A program made the translations under genes and the position numbers. DNA of 64,000 nt from assembly GCF_019049625.1 (NCBI RefSeq), contig NZ_JAFMOY010000123.1, positions 62,001-126,000 of the forward strand, read 5' to 3'. Positions 24,813 through 34,341 of this stretch are shown in pieces. Numbering within the stretch: position 1 is the first letter of the stretch; every line of letters starts with the position of its first letter. A model generated the notes under the pieces. That model searched no databases and was not told where the DNA came from. It saw only the letters and a list, made by a program, of their open reading frames with translations. This DNA comes from Rahnella ecdela. Lineage in GTDB: Bacteria; Pseudomonadota; Gammaproteobacteria; Enterobacterales; Enterobacteriaceae.

Positions 24813-27071
24813 ATGTCTATTAAACGCTATCCGCAACTGGCCCACTGGGGCGCTTACACCGCCGTGGTGGAAGATGGCCGCCTTATCCGCTGCGAACCTT
24901 ATAAAGCGGATTCTGATCCCTCACCTTTACTCGATTCCATCGCGCCGCTGGTCTATTCCGACAAACGTATTCGTAAACCGGCTGTGCGCCGCTCGTGGCT
25001 GAAAAACCGTGAGAGCAGCGATCGCTCGCTGCGTGGCCGCGAAGATTTTGTTGAAGTGGACTGGGATCTGGCGCTGGATCTGGTGGCTGAAGAAAACAAA
25101 CGCGTACGTGACCGATACGGTGCTTCCGGCATTTTTAACGGCTCTTACGGCTGGTCATCCGCCGGTCGTCTGCATCATGCCCGTTCTCTGGTGCGCCGTT
25201 TTTATTTCACCGGCGGCGGTGGCGTGGATCAGCAGGGTAATTACAGCTGGGGCTCGGCGCAGTTCTTCCTGCCATATGTGATCGGAACCTTTACTCCGCT
25301 GACCGGGCGTGTGACCTCATGGCCGAGTGTGGTGGAACATGCCGACATTCTGGTGGCGTTCGGCGGTCTGGCGCTGAAAAATGCGCAGGTCGCTTCCGGC
25401 GGAGCAGTGGAACATACGCTGAAACCGGCGCTCGAACAGCTGGCGAAGAAGGGCACCCGCGTCATTAACATCAGCCCGATGCGCGACGACTGCCCGGAAT
25501 TTGTGAATGCGGAGTGGATACCGATCCGTCCGAACACTGACGCCGCACTGATGATGGCGGTGGCCTTTGAAATCCAGCGCAAGGAAGCACAGGACAACGC
25601 GTTTCTTGCCACCCATTGCGTTGGTTATCCGCAACTGGCTGCTTATCTGCGCGGCGATACTGACGGTATTGCAAAAACGCCTGACTGGGCGAGCCACATT
25701 ACCGGTGTTCCGGCGGAGCGAATCGCGCGTCTGGCAGACGATCTGATTGGCGTGCGCAGCTTTATTACCTGTTCCTATTCCGTGCAGCGCGCCCACCGCG
25801 GCGAGCAACCTTACTGGATGATGATCGCTATTTCCGCGATGCTCGGGCAGGTCGGTTTGCCGGGCGGGGGCTTCTCGTTTGGTCACGGTTCGATGAACAG
25901 CGTCGGGAATCCGCGTTATGATACGCCGGGGCCTGCGGTCAGCGCCGGGCCGAATCCTTCCGGTTTGTCGATTCCGGTGGCGCGCATCAGCGACATGTTG
26001 CTCAATCCCGGTCAGCCTTATGAATTCCAGGGCGAGACGCTGACTTATCCGGATATTCATCTGGTGCACTGGGCGGGCGGCAATCCGTTCCATCATCATC
26101 AGCAGCTTAACCGTCTGGTCGAAGGCTGGCAGAAGCCAGATACTGTGATTGTGCAGGATAACGTCTGGACGCCTGCAGCGAAGATGGCCGATATCGTGCT
26201 GCCTGCGACCACATCACTGGAACGTAATGATATCGGCGGTTCTTCGCGTGACCGTTTCGTGCTGGCGATGCATCAGGCAATTGCGCCTCAGCATCAGGCG
26301 CGTAACGATTTTGATATTTTCGCGGATATTGCGGAGCGCCTTGGTTATCGCGACCAGTTCACGCAGGGGCGTAATGAAGATCAGTGGCTGCGCCATATTT
26401 ACCGCCAGTGCGGCGAAGCGCAGAAAGGCACCGGCGTCGAATGGCCGGACTTCGATACCTTCTGGGAGCGTGGTTTTGTCGAACTGCCGATGCCGGAAAA
26501 AGATTATGTTTTCTTCGAAGAATTCCGCAAAAGCCCGCGTGCTAATCCTTTAGGAACACACAGCGGGAAAATCGAACTGTTCTCCGAAACCATCGCCGGT
26601 TACGGTTATAAAGATTTTGCGCCACATCCTGAATGGCTGCCGCCGGTCGAATGGCTGGGTGCCGAAAGCGCCAAAGAATGGCCGTTGCACCTGATTTCCA
26701 TTCAGCCGAAAGATCGTCTGCACAGCCAGCTCGATCAGTCGCCGCTGGCACAGTCGAACAAAACGGCCGGTAAGGAAACGCTGTTTATGCATCCTGAAGA
26801 TGCGGGCAGCCGTCAGCTCAAAAATGGCGACCGCGTGAAAGTGCATAATGCGCGCGGCAGCTGTCTGGCAGGCGTTTCGCTTAACGACGGGATCACGCGT
26901 GGCGTAGTGCTGATGTCCACCGGTGCCTGGTTTGATCCGGGCTTTGGCGGTAAATGGCAGGAAACCGAGCAGGCGGGGAATCCGAATGTGCTGACGCTGG
27001 ATATCGGCACGTCGCGGCTGACACAGGGGCCAAATGCCATGAGTTGCCTGGTTGAAGTCGAAATTATTTAG
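24813..27071 (+). CDS. Molybdopterin-dependent S/N-oxide reductase, BisC/TorZ-like
   Basis: Cytosolic bis-MGD enzyme of 752 residues in the DMSO-reductase family. It lacks a Tat signal and an N-terminal iron-sulfur Cys motif, like biotin sulfoxide reductase. Recognisable parts: NGSYGWSSAGRLHHA where the Mo-coordinating Ser resides, the bis-MGD contacts HWAGGNPFHHHQQLNRL and DIVLPATTSLERND, and C-terminal HSQLDQSP with VKVHNARGS. It clearly aligns with BisC but is some 25 residues shorter and diverged, so a separate clade member is possible. ATG at 24813 has AGAGA before it. No dedicated chaperone or electron donor gene is adjacent. Confidence 0.87.
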   Translation: MSIKRYPQLAHWGAYTAVVEDGRLIRCEPYKADSDPSPLLDSIAPLVYSDKRIRKPAVRRSWLKNRESSDRSLRGREDFVEVDWDLALDLVAEENKRVRDRYGASGIFNGSYGWSSAGRLHHARSLVRRFYFTGGGGVDQQGNYSWGSAQFFLPYVIGTFTPLTGRVTSWPSVVEHADILVAFGGLALKNAQVASGGAVEHTLKPALEQLAKKGTRVINISPMRDDCPEFVNAEWIPIRPNTDAALMMAVAFEIQRKEAQDNAFLATHCVGYPQLAAYLRGDTDGIAKTPDWASHITGVPAERIARLADDLIGVRSFITCSYSVQRAHRGEQPYWMMIAISAMLGQVGLPGGGFSFGHGSMNSVGNPRYDTPGPAVSAGPNPSGLSIPVARISDMLLNPGQPYEFQGETLTYPDIHLVHWAGGNPFHHHQQLNRLVEGWQKPDTVIVQDNVWTPAAKMADIVLPATTSLERNDIGGSSRDRFVLAMHQAIAPQHQARNDFDIFADIAERLGYRDQFTQGRNEDQWLRHIYRQCGEAQKGTGVEWPDFDTFWERGFVELPMPEKDYVFFEEFRKSPRANPLGTHSGKIELFSETIAGYGYKDFAPHPEWLPPVEWLGAESAKEWPLHLISIQPKDRLHSQLDQSPLAQSNKTAGKETLFMHPEDAGSRQLKNGDRVKVHNARGSCLAGVSLNDGITRGVVLMSTGAWFDPGFGGKWQETEQAGNPNVLTLDIGTSRLTQGPNAMSCLVEVEII

Positions 27072-27091
27072 CCTAATAAGTTGAAGCGGTT

Positions 27092-27122
27092 AGCCTGATT
27101 TAAGAGAAATCGGGCTGATTTT
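27092..27122 (+). terminator. Rho-independent terminator after the BisC-like gene
   Basis: AGCCTGATTT/AAATCGGGCT stem with loop AAGAG, followed by GATTTT. Confidence 0.8.
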
Positions 27123-27201
27123 CACCACTCGTTACACTTTGCGGAATTATGTTTCGATTGCCTGCTGGCTGTGGTTCGTACAAAACAGCTAAATTGAACG
27201 T

Positions 27202-27295
27202 CCCAGAGGTATTGATTGGTGAATCATCAACGTGCTCTGCATGTTGATACCGATTAAATTTGCACCAACCTACGCGGATGCGTAGGTTTTTTTTT
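27202..27295 (+). ncRNA. omrA: OmrA/OmrB-family small RNA
   Basis: Hfq-dependent sRNA that represses outer-membrane protein genes in response to OmpR. The first 20 bases (CCCAGAGGTATTGATTGGTG) are the conserved 5' seed shared by OmrA and OmrB, and the 3' end GCACCAACCTACGCGGATGCGTAGG plus nine T residues is the conserved terminator. Only the middle differs from E. coli. Location upstream of aas also agrees. E. coli carries tandem omrA and omrB between aas and galR; just one copy is present here. Confidence 0.95.
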
Positions 27296-27430
27296 GCCTC
27301 AATTCCGGCACGTCGCTAAGCAACCTCCTAAACTCTCTCTGACTGGCGTCTTTTACAACGGCTTATAGTATGCTGTTTCCCCAACCTTTTTCTTTCAAGA
27401 TCAGGGATGACACATAAGGAGATGGCAAAC

Positions 27431-29596
27431 ATGTATAACTTTCTTTTCGCCGCATTCAGGTGGATTTTTCGTCTGATGTTCCGGGTCACTGTGACCCCGG
27501 CGAGAAACAATTTTGATTACCCGCGTTTAATCCTCACGCCGAACCATGTCTCGTTTATCGACGGCATGCTGCTGGTGCTTTTCCTGCCGATCAAACCGGT
27601 TTTCGCAGTCTATTCCAATATTACCGATACCTGGTTTATGCGCTGGCTGAAGCCGTATGTGGACTTCATGCCGCTGGACCCGACCAAACCGATGGCGATT
27701 AAGCACCTGATCCGCGAAGTGGAAAAAGGGCGTCCGGTGATTGTGTTTCCGGAAGGCCGCATTACAGTCACCGGTTCATTAATGAAGATTTACGACGGCG
27801 CGGCCTTTGTGGCGGCGAAGTCACAGGCGACTGTCATTCCGGTGCGCATTGATGGCGCGGAATATACACCGTTCGGGCGTTTGTTCGGCAGCTTCAAGAT
27901 CCGCTGGTTCCCGAAAGTCACCATCAATCTTTTACCGGCGACGACCATCCCGATGCCGGATGCACCGCGCTCCCGCGATCGCCGTGTGCTGGCCGGTGAA
28001 CAGCTGCATAAAATTATGATGCAGGCGCGCATGGAAACCCGCGAGCCGCAAACGCTGTATCAGGCGTTGTTATCCGCGCAAACCCGTTATGGTCGCCGCA
28101 AACCGTGCATCGCCGATATCGCATTCAAAGAAGATTCCTATCAGGGACTGCTGAAAAAATGCCTCGGCGTGAGCCGTATCCTGCAACGTTTTACCCGTGA
28201 AGGTGAACACGTCGGGATGCTGCTGCCGAACGCCACCATTATGGCGGCGGCGCTGTTTGGCGCATCGATGCGAAATCGTATTCCGGCGTTGCTCAACTAC
28301 ACCGCGGGCGCGAAAGGGCTGCAAAGCGCGATGAAAGCGGCGCAGATTAAAACCATCGTGACGTCCCGCCAGTTTCTTGAGAAAGGCAAACTGACGCATC
28401 TGCCGGAAAATGTGCCCGAGGCGAACTGGGTTTATCTGGAGGATCTGAAAGATACGGTGACCACGCAGGATAAGCTGTGGATCCTGTTCCATCTGATTTT
28501 CCCGCGTCGTGCAATGCTCCCGCAAAATCCTGATGATGCGGCGCTGGTGCTGTTCACCTCCGGCTCGGAAGGCAATCCAAAAGGCGTGGTGCATTCACAC
28601 GCCAGCCTGATGGCGAACGTTGAGCAAATCCGTACCGTCGCAGACTTCACGCCGCGTGACCGCTTTATGTCTTCGCTGCCGCTGTTCCATGCATTTGGTC
28701 TGACCGTCGGATTGCTGACGCCGCTGATGACCGGCGCGCGTGTATTTTTATATCCAAGCCCGCTGCATTACCGCATCGTGCCGGAACTGGTATATGACCA
28801 GAATTGTACCGTGCTGTTTGGCACATCCACGTTCCTGGCGAACTATGCCCGCTTTGCCCATCCGTATGATTTCGCCCGCCTGCGTTATGTGGTGGCTGGC
28901 GCGGAAAAACTGGCCGAGAGCACCAAAGAAATCTGGCAGAACAAATTTGGTATCCGCATTCTCGAAGGCTACGGCGTGACAGAATGCGCGCCGGTGGTGG
29001 CAATCAACGTGCCGATGGCAACTAAAGTGAATACTGTCGGCAAAATTCTGCCGGGGATGGAATCGCGCCTGATTACCGTGCCGGGTATTGAAGAGGGCGG
29101 ACGTCTGCAACTGCGTGGCCCGAACATCATGAAGGGCTATCTGCGCGTCGAAAATCCCGGCGTGCTGGAAACCCCGCAGGCTGAAAATGCCGCAGGCGAG
29201 ATGCAGGCTGGCTGGTATGACACCGGCGATATCGTCACGTTGGATGAAAAAGGTTTCTGTGCCATTCGTGGCCGAGTGAAGCGTTTTGCCAAACTGGCGG
29301 GTGAAATGGTGTCGCTGGAAAGTGTCGAGCAACTGGCCATCAAAGCTTCACCGGACAAACAACATGCGGCGACGTCGCGCAGTGATGCCAGCAAAGGCGA
29401 GGCGCTGGTGCTGTTTACTACCGATGCAGAATTGCGTCGCGATGCGCTGAGCAAAGCCGCCCGCGAACTGGGGCTGCCGGAACTGGCGGTGCCGCGTGAT
29501 ATCCGTGTCGTTAAAGCGTTACCGTTGCTTGGTAGCGGTAAACCCGATTTTGTGACCCTGCGCCAGATGGCAGAAAACCCGGAGAGTGAGGCATGA
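27431..29596 (+). CDS. aas: Acyl-ACP synthetase / 2-acylglycerophosphoethanolamine acyltransferase
   Basis: Bifunctional inner-membrane enzyme that re-acylates lysophospholipids: it activates a fatty acid onto bound ACP and transfers it to 2-acyl-GPE. 721 residues. N-terminal acyltransferase (1-about 200) has the HX4D motif in [10 protein letters not shown] and FPEGRIT. C-terminal adenylate-forming domain has [32 protein letters not shown] and the catalytic Lys in GSGKPDF. The ATG at 27431 has AAGGAG 9 bases before it, better than ATG codons 9 or 24 bases upstream. It overlaps lplT by 4 bases. Confidence 0.96.
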   Translation: MYNFLFAAFRWIFRLMFRVTVTPARNNFDYPRLILTPNHVSFIDGMLLVLFLPIKPVFAVYSNITDTWFMRWLKPYVDFMPLDPTKPMAIKHLIREVEKGRPVIVFPEGRITVTGSLMKIYDGAAFVAAKSQATVIPVRIDGAEYTPFGRLFGSFKIRWFPKVTINLLPATTIPMPDAPRSRDRRVLAGEQLHKIMMQARMETREPQTLYQALLSAQTRYGRRKPCIADIAFKEDSYQGLLKKCLGVSRILQRFTREGEHVGMLLPNATIMAAALFGASMRNRIPALLNYTAGAKGLQSAMKAAQIKTIVTSRQFLEKGKLTHLPENVPEANWVYLEDLKDTVTTQDKLWILFHLIFPRRAMLPQNPDDAALVLFTSGSEGNPKGVVHSHASLMANVEQIRTVADFTPRDRFMSSLPLFHAFGLTVGLLTPLMTGARVFLYPSPLHYRIVPELVYDQNCTVLFGTSTFLANYARFAHPYDFARLRYVVAGAEKLAESTKEIWQNKFGIRILEGYGVTECAPVVAINVPMATKVNTVGKILPGMESRLITVPGIEEGGRLQLRGPNIMKGYLRVENPGVLETPQAENAAGEMQAGWYDTGDIVTLDEKGFCAIRGRVKRFAKLAGEMVSLESVEQLAIKASPDKQHAATSRSDASKGEALVLFTTDAELRRDALSKAARELGLPELAVPRDIRVVKALPLLGSGKPDFVTLRQMAENPESEA

Positions 29597-30804
29597 GCCA
29601 GCCTTCAACGGCGGCCCCAGGGCCGCTGATGTCTAAAAGTATGTCTGCGGTGATCGTGGCGCAGTTCCTGTCCGCTTTCGGTGACAACGCGCTGTTGTTC
29701 GCCGCGCTGGCGCTTATCAAACAGCAGCTTTATCCCGACTGGAGCCAGCCGGTTTTACAAATGGCGTTCGTGGCGACATACATTATCCTCGCGCCGTTTG
29801 TCGGTCAGTTCGCTGACAGCTTCTCCAAAGGCCGCGTGATGATGGTCGCTAACCTGCTGAAACTGGCGGGTGCGGCGGTGATTTGCGCGGGCATGAACCC
29901 GTTCCTCGGTTATACGCTGGTTGGTATTGGTGCGGCGGCATATTCACCGGCTAAATACGGCATTCTTAGTGAAATCGCCAGTGGCGAACAGCTGGTGAAA
30001 GCTAACGGTCTGATGGAAGCGTCTACTATTGCGGCGATCCTGCTGGGTTCAGTGGCTGGTGGCGCACTGGCTGACTGGAGCATACTGGCGGCGCTCGGTA
30101 TCTGCGTGCTGGCCTACGGCGCGGCGGTGGCGGCAAACTGGTTTATTCCGAAATTGAATCCGGCGCGTCCGGGACAGTCGTGGAATCCGGCAAGAATGAG
30201 CCGGACGTTTTTCGCAGCCTGCAAAACCTTGTGGCAGGATGGCGAAACGCGGTTTTCGCTGGTCGGAACCAGCTTGTTCTGGGGCGCAGGTGTGACGCTG
30301 CGTTTCCTGCTGGTACTTTGGGTGCCGGTGGCGCTGGGTATAACCGATAACAAAACGCCGACGCTATTGAACGCGATGGTCGCTATCGGGATCGTGTTTG
30401 GTGCGGGCGCTGCGGCGAAATTAATTCGTCTGGAAACCGTGAAGCGCTGCCTGCCTGCCGGTGTCGCTATCGGTATTGCGGTGGTGGTGTTTGCACTGCA
30501 AACCAGCATGCTGAGTTCTTACATCGTTCTGGTGGTGGTAGGTATCCTGGGCGGCTTCTTCGTGGTACCGCTGAATGCTCTGTTGCAGCATCGCGGTAAA
30601 ATTTCGGTCGGTGCGGGTAATGCGATTGCCGTACAGAATCTCGGTGAAAACACCGCCATGCTGCTTATGCTCGGTCTGTATTCTCTGGTCGTTATGGCAG
30701 GTGCGCCGGTGGTGGCGATTGGTATCGGATTCGGTGTGGTCTTCGCGCTGGCGATTGCCGGGCTGTGGATCTGGAAAAACATGCAGAAACGCCGTCTGGC
30801 GTAA
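29593..30804 (+). CDS. lplT: Lysophospholipid transporter LplT
   Basis: MFS flippase bringing lysophosphatidylethanolamine to the inner leaflet for Aas. 403 residues, twelve helices. Highly conserved family stretches are [58 protein letters not shown] and [18 protein letters not shown]. The ATGA overlap with aas couples translation of the two partners. A strong terminator follows. Confidence 0.96.
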   Translation: MSQPSTAAPGPLMSKSMSAVIVAQFLSAFGDNALLFAALALIKQQLYPDWSQPVLQMAFVATYIILAPFVGQFADSFSKGRVMMVANLLKLAGAAVICAGMNPFLGYTLVGIGAAAYSPAKYGILSEIASGEQLVKANGLMEASTIAAILLGSVAGGALADWSILAALGICVLAYGAAVAANWFIPKLNPARPGQSWNPARMSRTFFAACKTLWQDGETRFSLVGTSLFWGAGVTLRFLLVLWVPVALGITDNKTPTLLNAMVAIGIVFGAGAAAKLIRLETVKRCLPAGVAIGIAVVVFALQTSMLSSYIVLVVVGILGGFFVVPLNALLQHRGKISVGAGNAIAVQNLGENTAMLLMLGLYSLVVMAGAPVVAIGIGFGVVFALAIAGLWIWKNMQKRRLA

Positions 30805-30824
30805 TGTCGTAAAAGTGAAAATAG

Positions 30825-30850
30825 AAAAGGGCGCTGAGCGCCCTTTTTTT
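30825..30850 (+). terminator. Rho-independent terminator of aas-lplT
   Basis: GGGCGC-TGA-GCGCCC stem followed by seven T residues. Confidence 0.9.
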
Positions 30851-30880
30851 ATGCCTGCGATCCGCACTGACTGGCAGGGA

Positions 30881-31921
30881 TTACGGCGCAGGAATGGTGA
30901 AACGCTTGTGGATATTTTCCAGGTCAGCGAGGATTTCTTCATCGAGTGTCAGATCCTGACTGTCGATGTTGATCTTCAGCTGTTCCATCGTCGTCGCACC
31001 GAGCAGCGTGCTGGCTACGAACGGTTGCTGACGCACAAAGGCCAGCGCCATCTGTGAAGGATCCAGATTGCGTTTCTTCGCCAGCGCCACATATTCAGCA
31101 ATAGCTGCTTCTGCCTGCGGGGAAGAGTAACGGGTGAAACGGCTGAACAGCGTATTACGCGCCCCGGCCGGTTTCGCACCGTTCAGGTACTTGCCGCTCA
31201 GCGTACCGAATGCCAGGCTGGAATACGCCAGCAGTTCGACGCCTTCGTGCTGGCTGATTTCTGACAAACCGATTTCAAAGCTGCGGTTCAGCAAGCTATA
31301 CGGGTTTTGAATGGAAACGATACGCGGCAGATCGTGTTTCTCCGCCAGTTGCAGGTAACGCATCACGCCCCACGGGGTTTCGTTGGAAACACCGATGTAG
31401 CGGATTTTACCGGCACGCACCTGTTCATTCAGCGCTTCCAGCGTTTCCAGTAAGGTCACCGGAGACTGTTCTTCGGTGTACTGATAACTCAGTTTGCCAA
31501 AGAAGTTGGTCTGACGCTGCGGCCAGTGCAGCTGGTACAAATCCAGATAATCTGTATTCAGACGCTTCAGGCTGGCATCCAGCGCTGCGCGGATATTTTT
31601 GCGATCCAGCATCTGGCCCGGGCGGATAGCGTTGTCATTACCACGGGAAGGCCCGGCAACTTTACTCGCCAGAACAATCTTCTCACGGTTGCCACGGGCT
31701 TTGAGCCAGCTGCCGATATAACTTTCTGTCAGTCCCTGCGTCTCAGGACGCGGCGGAACGGGGTACATTTCAGCGGTATCAATCAGATTGATGCCTGCTG
31801 AAACGGCGTAATCGAGCTGCTGATGGGCGTCGGCTTCGCTGTTTTGTTCACCAAAAGTCATGGTGCCAAGTCCCAGTAAGCTCACTTCTAAAGAACTGTG
31901 GGGTATACGGTGATATTGCAT
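30881..31921 (-). CDS. tas: Aldo-keto reductase Tas
   Basis: NADP(H)-dependent aldo-keto reductase of 346 residues, the same size as E. coli Tas, which suppresses tyrosine auxotrophy of certain mutants under starvation. The AKR catalytic Asp/Tyr (INLIDTAEMYP), Lys (IVLASKVAGP) and His (YLDLYQLHWP) are present, along with the cofactor segment VASTLLGATTMEQL. It is convergent with lplT and lies next to ygdR as in E. coli. The physiological substrate is not known. Confidence 0.94.
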   Translation of the reverse strand: MQYHRIPHSSLEVSLLGLGTMTFGEQNSEADAHQQLDYAVSAGINLIDTAEMYPVPPRPETQGLTESYIGSWLKARGNREKIVLASKVAGPSRGNDNAIRPGQMLDRKNIRAALDASLKRLNTDYLDLYQLHWPQRQTNFFGKLSYQYTEEQSPVTLLETLEALNEQVRAGKIRYIGVSNETPWGVMRYLQLAEKHDLPRIVSIQNPYSLLNRSFEIGLSEISQHEGVELLAYSSLAFGTLSGKYLNGAKPAGARNTLFSRFTRYSSPQAEAAIAEYVALAKKRNLDPSQMALAFVRQQPFVASTLLGATTMEQLKINIDSQDLTLDEEILADLENIHKRFTIPAP

Positions 31922-32043
31922 TGCCGGTCTTCCTTTATATCTGAGAATGTCAGGCTAATGAAAAAGCGCCTCAACTGACTATATACAAGGGAATCATCAG
32001 GGGGAAGTGGCAGAGAGTGCCGGTAATCGGGGCAGGATGGGTA

Positions 32044-32074
32044 AAAAGCAAAAGAGCCGGTAAAAACCGGCTCT
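32044..32074 (-). terminator. Rho-independent terminator of ygdR
   Basis: On the minus strand GAGCCGGT/ACCGGCTC stem followed by TTTTGCTTTTT, starting 25 bases after the ygdR stop. Confidence 0.85.
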
Positions 32075-32097
32075 CATCGGACAGGGCGAAGACTAAC

Positions 32098-32319
32098 TTA
32101 ACGCTTCATGACCTGACTGACATTATCGTTATTGATCTGGCGTTCATTACCTTGTTCATCGGTGTAGCTCAGCAGCCCGGTCGATTTATCAAGCTTTGGT
32201 TTGCCATCGGTCAGGATCATGCTGCCGTCTTTGGTCGAGATGACGTAATCGCTGGCGCAACCTGCCAGGGTAAAAACCAGCATTGCAGCACCGGCCATCA
32301 TCAATGTTTTCTTCATCAT
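32098..32319 (-). CDS. ygdR: YgdI/YgdR-family small lipoprotein
   Basis: Predicted lipoprotein of 73 residues with lipobox LAGC (mature N-terminus at CASDYVISTKDGSMILTDGKP). The DUF903 core Y-V-x-x-T-x-D-G followed by SYTDEQGNERQIN is clear. Location between tas and mutH is that of E. coli ygdR. A paralogue, ygdI, lies at 51200. The start with a spacing of about 9 bases from AAGGA is chosen from several in-frame ATGs. Function unknown. Confidence 0.93.
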   Translation of the reverse strand: MMKKTLMMAGAAMLVFTLAGCASDYVISTKDGSMILTDGKPKLDKSTGLLSYTDEQGNERQINNDNVSQVMKR

Positions 32320-32421
32320 TATTATCATTCCTTTTATGCACAACAAGAGTGTCAGATTCTAGCGTAGCAAAAGGTTTTAAAAGTGGCAGAAAAGGTGATT
32401 AAAATTTTCGAAAAGCGGTGA

Positions 32422-33108
32422 TTAAAGCAAAAAATGCCGGGCGAGGAGCGCAGAGGTAAAACGCTTCTTAAGATAGAAACCACGAGGCAGCGTCAGGATC
32501 GGCTGCCCGAATTCGCCGATGGCTTCGGTCAGCGCTTTACTGTTTGCCGCTTTAGGCCGGATTTGCAAAAACTCACCATGACGGGCAGTAATGCTTTCTA
32601 CTTTGCCCAGCACAATCAAATCCATCAGCTCTTCCCAGTCCTGACACAGTTGTTCATCTTCTTCCTGCGAAGGCTGCCATAGCAACGGCGCGCCGATATG
32701 GCGTTCCGCCAGCGGGATCTGACGTTCGCCTTCGACCGGTATCCACAACACCCGTGCCAGTTTATGGCGCACATGGCTGTTTTCCCAGGTTACACCGCTG
32801 TTCCCGGTTAAAGGCGCTACGCAAACAAACGTGGTTTCCAGCGGTTTACCCCGGGAATCAACCGGAATAGTTTTGAGCTCGATGCCGATGTCAGCAAAAT
32901 CCTGCTCAGGTTTACTGCCGGCTATCGCGCCAAGATACACTTCCAGCAACATGCCGACCCAGCCTTTCTCCCGTTTAAGATTTTCCGGAATAGGTAATCG
33001 CGCATGCTCAGCCAGCTCGCCCAGCGTGTGACCTGCCAGCGACTGCGCGCGTTGCAGCAGTTCCTGTTCGTGGTGGGGCGGTGTGATGGCGGGTAAAGGA
33101 ATAGACAT
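32422..33108 (-). CDS. mutH: DNA mismatch repair endonuclease MutH
   Basis: Nicks the unmethylated strand at hemimethylated GATC sites when activated by MutS and MutL. 228 residues against 229 in E. coli. The catalytic D-x6-E-x-K triad is visible in [11 protein letters not shown] (with the Asp just before, in [10 protein letters not shown]). It is divergent from rppH across an unusually long, DnaA-box-rich gap. Confidence 0.96.
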   Translation of the reverse strand: MSIPLPAITPPHHEQELLQRAQSLAGHTLGELAEHARLPIPENLKREKGWVGMLLEVYLGAIAGSKPEQDFADIGIELKTIPVDSRGKPLETTFVCVAPLTGNSGVTWENSHVRHKLARVLWIPVEGERQIPLAERHIGAPLLWQPSQEEDEQLCQDWEELMDLIVLGKVESITARHGEFLQIRPKAANSKALTEAIGEFGQPILTLPRGFYLKKRFTSALLARHFLL

Positions 33109-33241
33109 AAAAAACAACGCTCAATTTATGATTAATTTTTGTACTGCTTTGTGGCGGCACAATGAATAAAAAGTTATCCCTGTGGAGTAAAGAAATAATA
33201 GCATGATTTGCCTTAGGTTTTTTTTAGCTTTCTGGTCTCTT

Positions 33242-33630
33242 ATATTCACATTTGATTAGGTTGATCACCTGTTGAAGGCGACAATAAACAGGATCTTCCA
33301 CCTACTTATCCACAGATTTCTTGGATAACCCTGCCTGATACCGATCACTGGTTCGATTTACAGGCTTGACGGAAGGGGTTTTATCCAATTTTTGCCCTGA
33401 CAGCGTCAACTTTTAAACGATCGCTGTGGATAAAAACGACATTGGTGGATCTTTCACCAGCTCGCTGTGCGGTGTGAGATAACTCTCATTTTTGACCGTG
33501 GGATAACTTCATTAATTGTGTTTAATTATTTGTTTTATAATATTTTTATCTGGGCGCGATTTCTGGATCAAAATTAGTTCAGGAGAGTTTTACCCCGCTT
33601 ACTCTTAAGTTCTTCACATACCTATCCACA
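33242..33630. promoter_or_regulatory. DARS2-like DnaA-reactivating region (DnaA-box cluster between mutH and rppH)
   Basis: The 694-base mutH-rppH gap has no gene. It contains two perfect DnaA boxes in opposite orientation, TTATCCACA (33306-33314) and TGTGGATAA (33425-33433), plus near matches at 33242-33250 (ATATTCACA), 33320-33328, 33381-33389 and 33622-33630 (CTATCCACA). Several GATC sites are interspersed. In E. coli this exact intergenic region is DARS2, which converts DnaA-ADP to DnaA-ATP with help from IHF and Fis. Position plus boxes make homology likely; activity is inferred. Confidence 0.8.
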
Positions 33631-33802
33631 GAAAAAGTGAATAAAATCCGGAGTGATTTCCGAAATCTGTTTATAACTTTGAGTATAACTGTGAGTTATC
33701 CCATTTTTATTCATGCTCATCGGCATTAACCAGTGGTTTACCGCCTGTTGGTAGTATGAAACAATCAGAACATCTATGATTTTGAGCTATTGAGGTAGTC
33801 CG

Positions 33803-34330
33803 GTGATCGATGATGATGGCTACCGCCCGAATGTTGGTATCGTAATCTGTGACAAGCAGGGTCAGGTATTGTGGGCCAGACGATACGGTCAGCACTCCTG
33901 GCAGTTTCCTCAGGGGGGCATAAACCCCGGTGAAACCGCTGAGCAGGCCATGTACCGCGAACTGTTTGAGGAAGTGGGGCTTGGCCGTAAAGATGTACGT
34001 ATTCTGGCTTCGACCCGTAACTGGTTACGTTATAAATTGCCAAAACGTTTGGTGCGTTGGGACACAAAGCCGGTTTGTATCGGCCAAAAGCAAAAATGGT
34101 TCTTGCTGCAACTGATGTGTAACGATGCTGATATCAATATGCAGCGCAGCAGTACGCCTGAATTTGATGGCTGGCGTTGGGTGAGTTTCTGGTATCCGGT
34201 TCGTCAGGTGGTTTCTTTTAAACGGGATGTTTATCGTCGCGTAATGAAAGAGTTCTCCACCACGATTATGCCGATGCAGGAAGTTTCCCTTCCCAGGACA
34301 TCACCCGCTTATCGTCGTAAAAGAGGCTAA
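33803..34330 (+). CDS. rppH: RNA 5'-pyrophosphohydrolase RppH (NudH)
   Basis: Removes pyrophosphate from triphosphorylated mRNA 5' ends and so starts RNase E-dependent decay; also cleaves dinucleoside polyphosphates. 175 residues. The Nudix box is complete ([22 protein letters not shown]). Most of the sequence is nearly identical to the E. coli enzyme, including [16 protein letters not shown] and the C-terminal YRRKRG. The GTG start at 33803 has GAGGT 6-7 bases before it. ptsP follows after 11 bases. Confidence 0.97.
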   Translation: MIDDDGYRPNVGIVICDKQGQVLWARRYGQHSWQFPQGGINPGETAEQAMYRELFEEVGLGRKDVRILASTRNWLRYKLPKRLVRWDTKPVCIGQKQKWFLLQLMCNDADINMQRSSTPEFDGWRWVSFWYPVRQVVSFKRDVYRRVMKEFSTTIMPMQEVSLPRTSPAYRRKRG

Positions 34331-34341
34331 GTCACGAAGAG

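Noticed and set aside
33242-33630. DnaA-box cluster as a replication origin
   Set aside because: No AT-rich unwinding repeats and no mnmG/mioC or dnaA/dnaN context; the mutH-rppH position fits DARS2.
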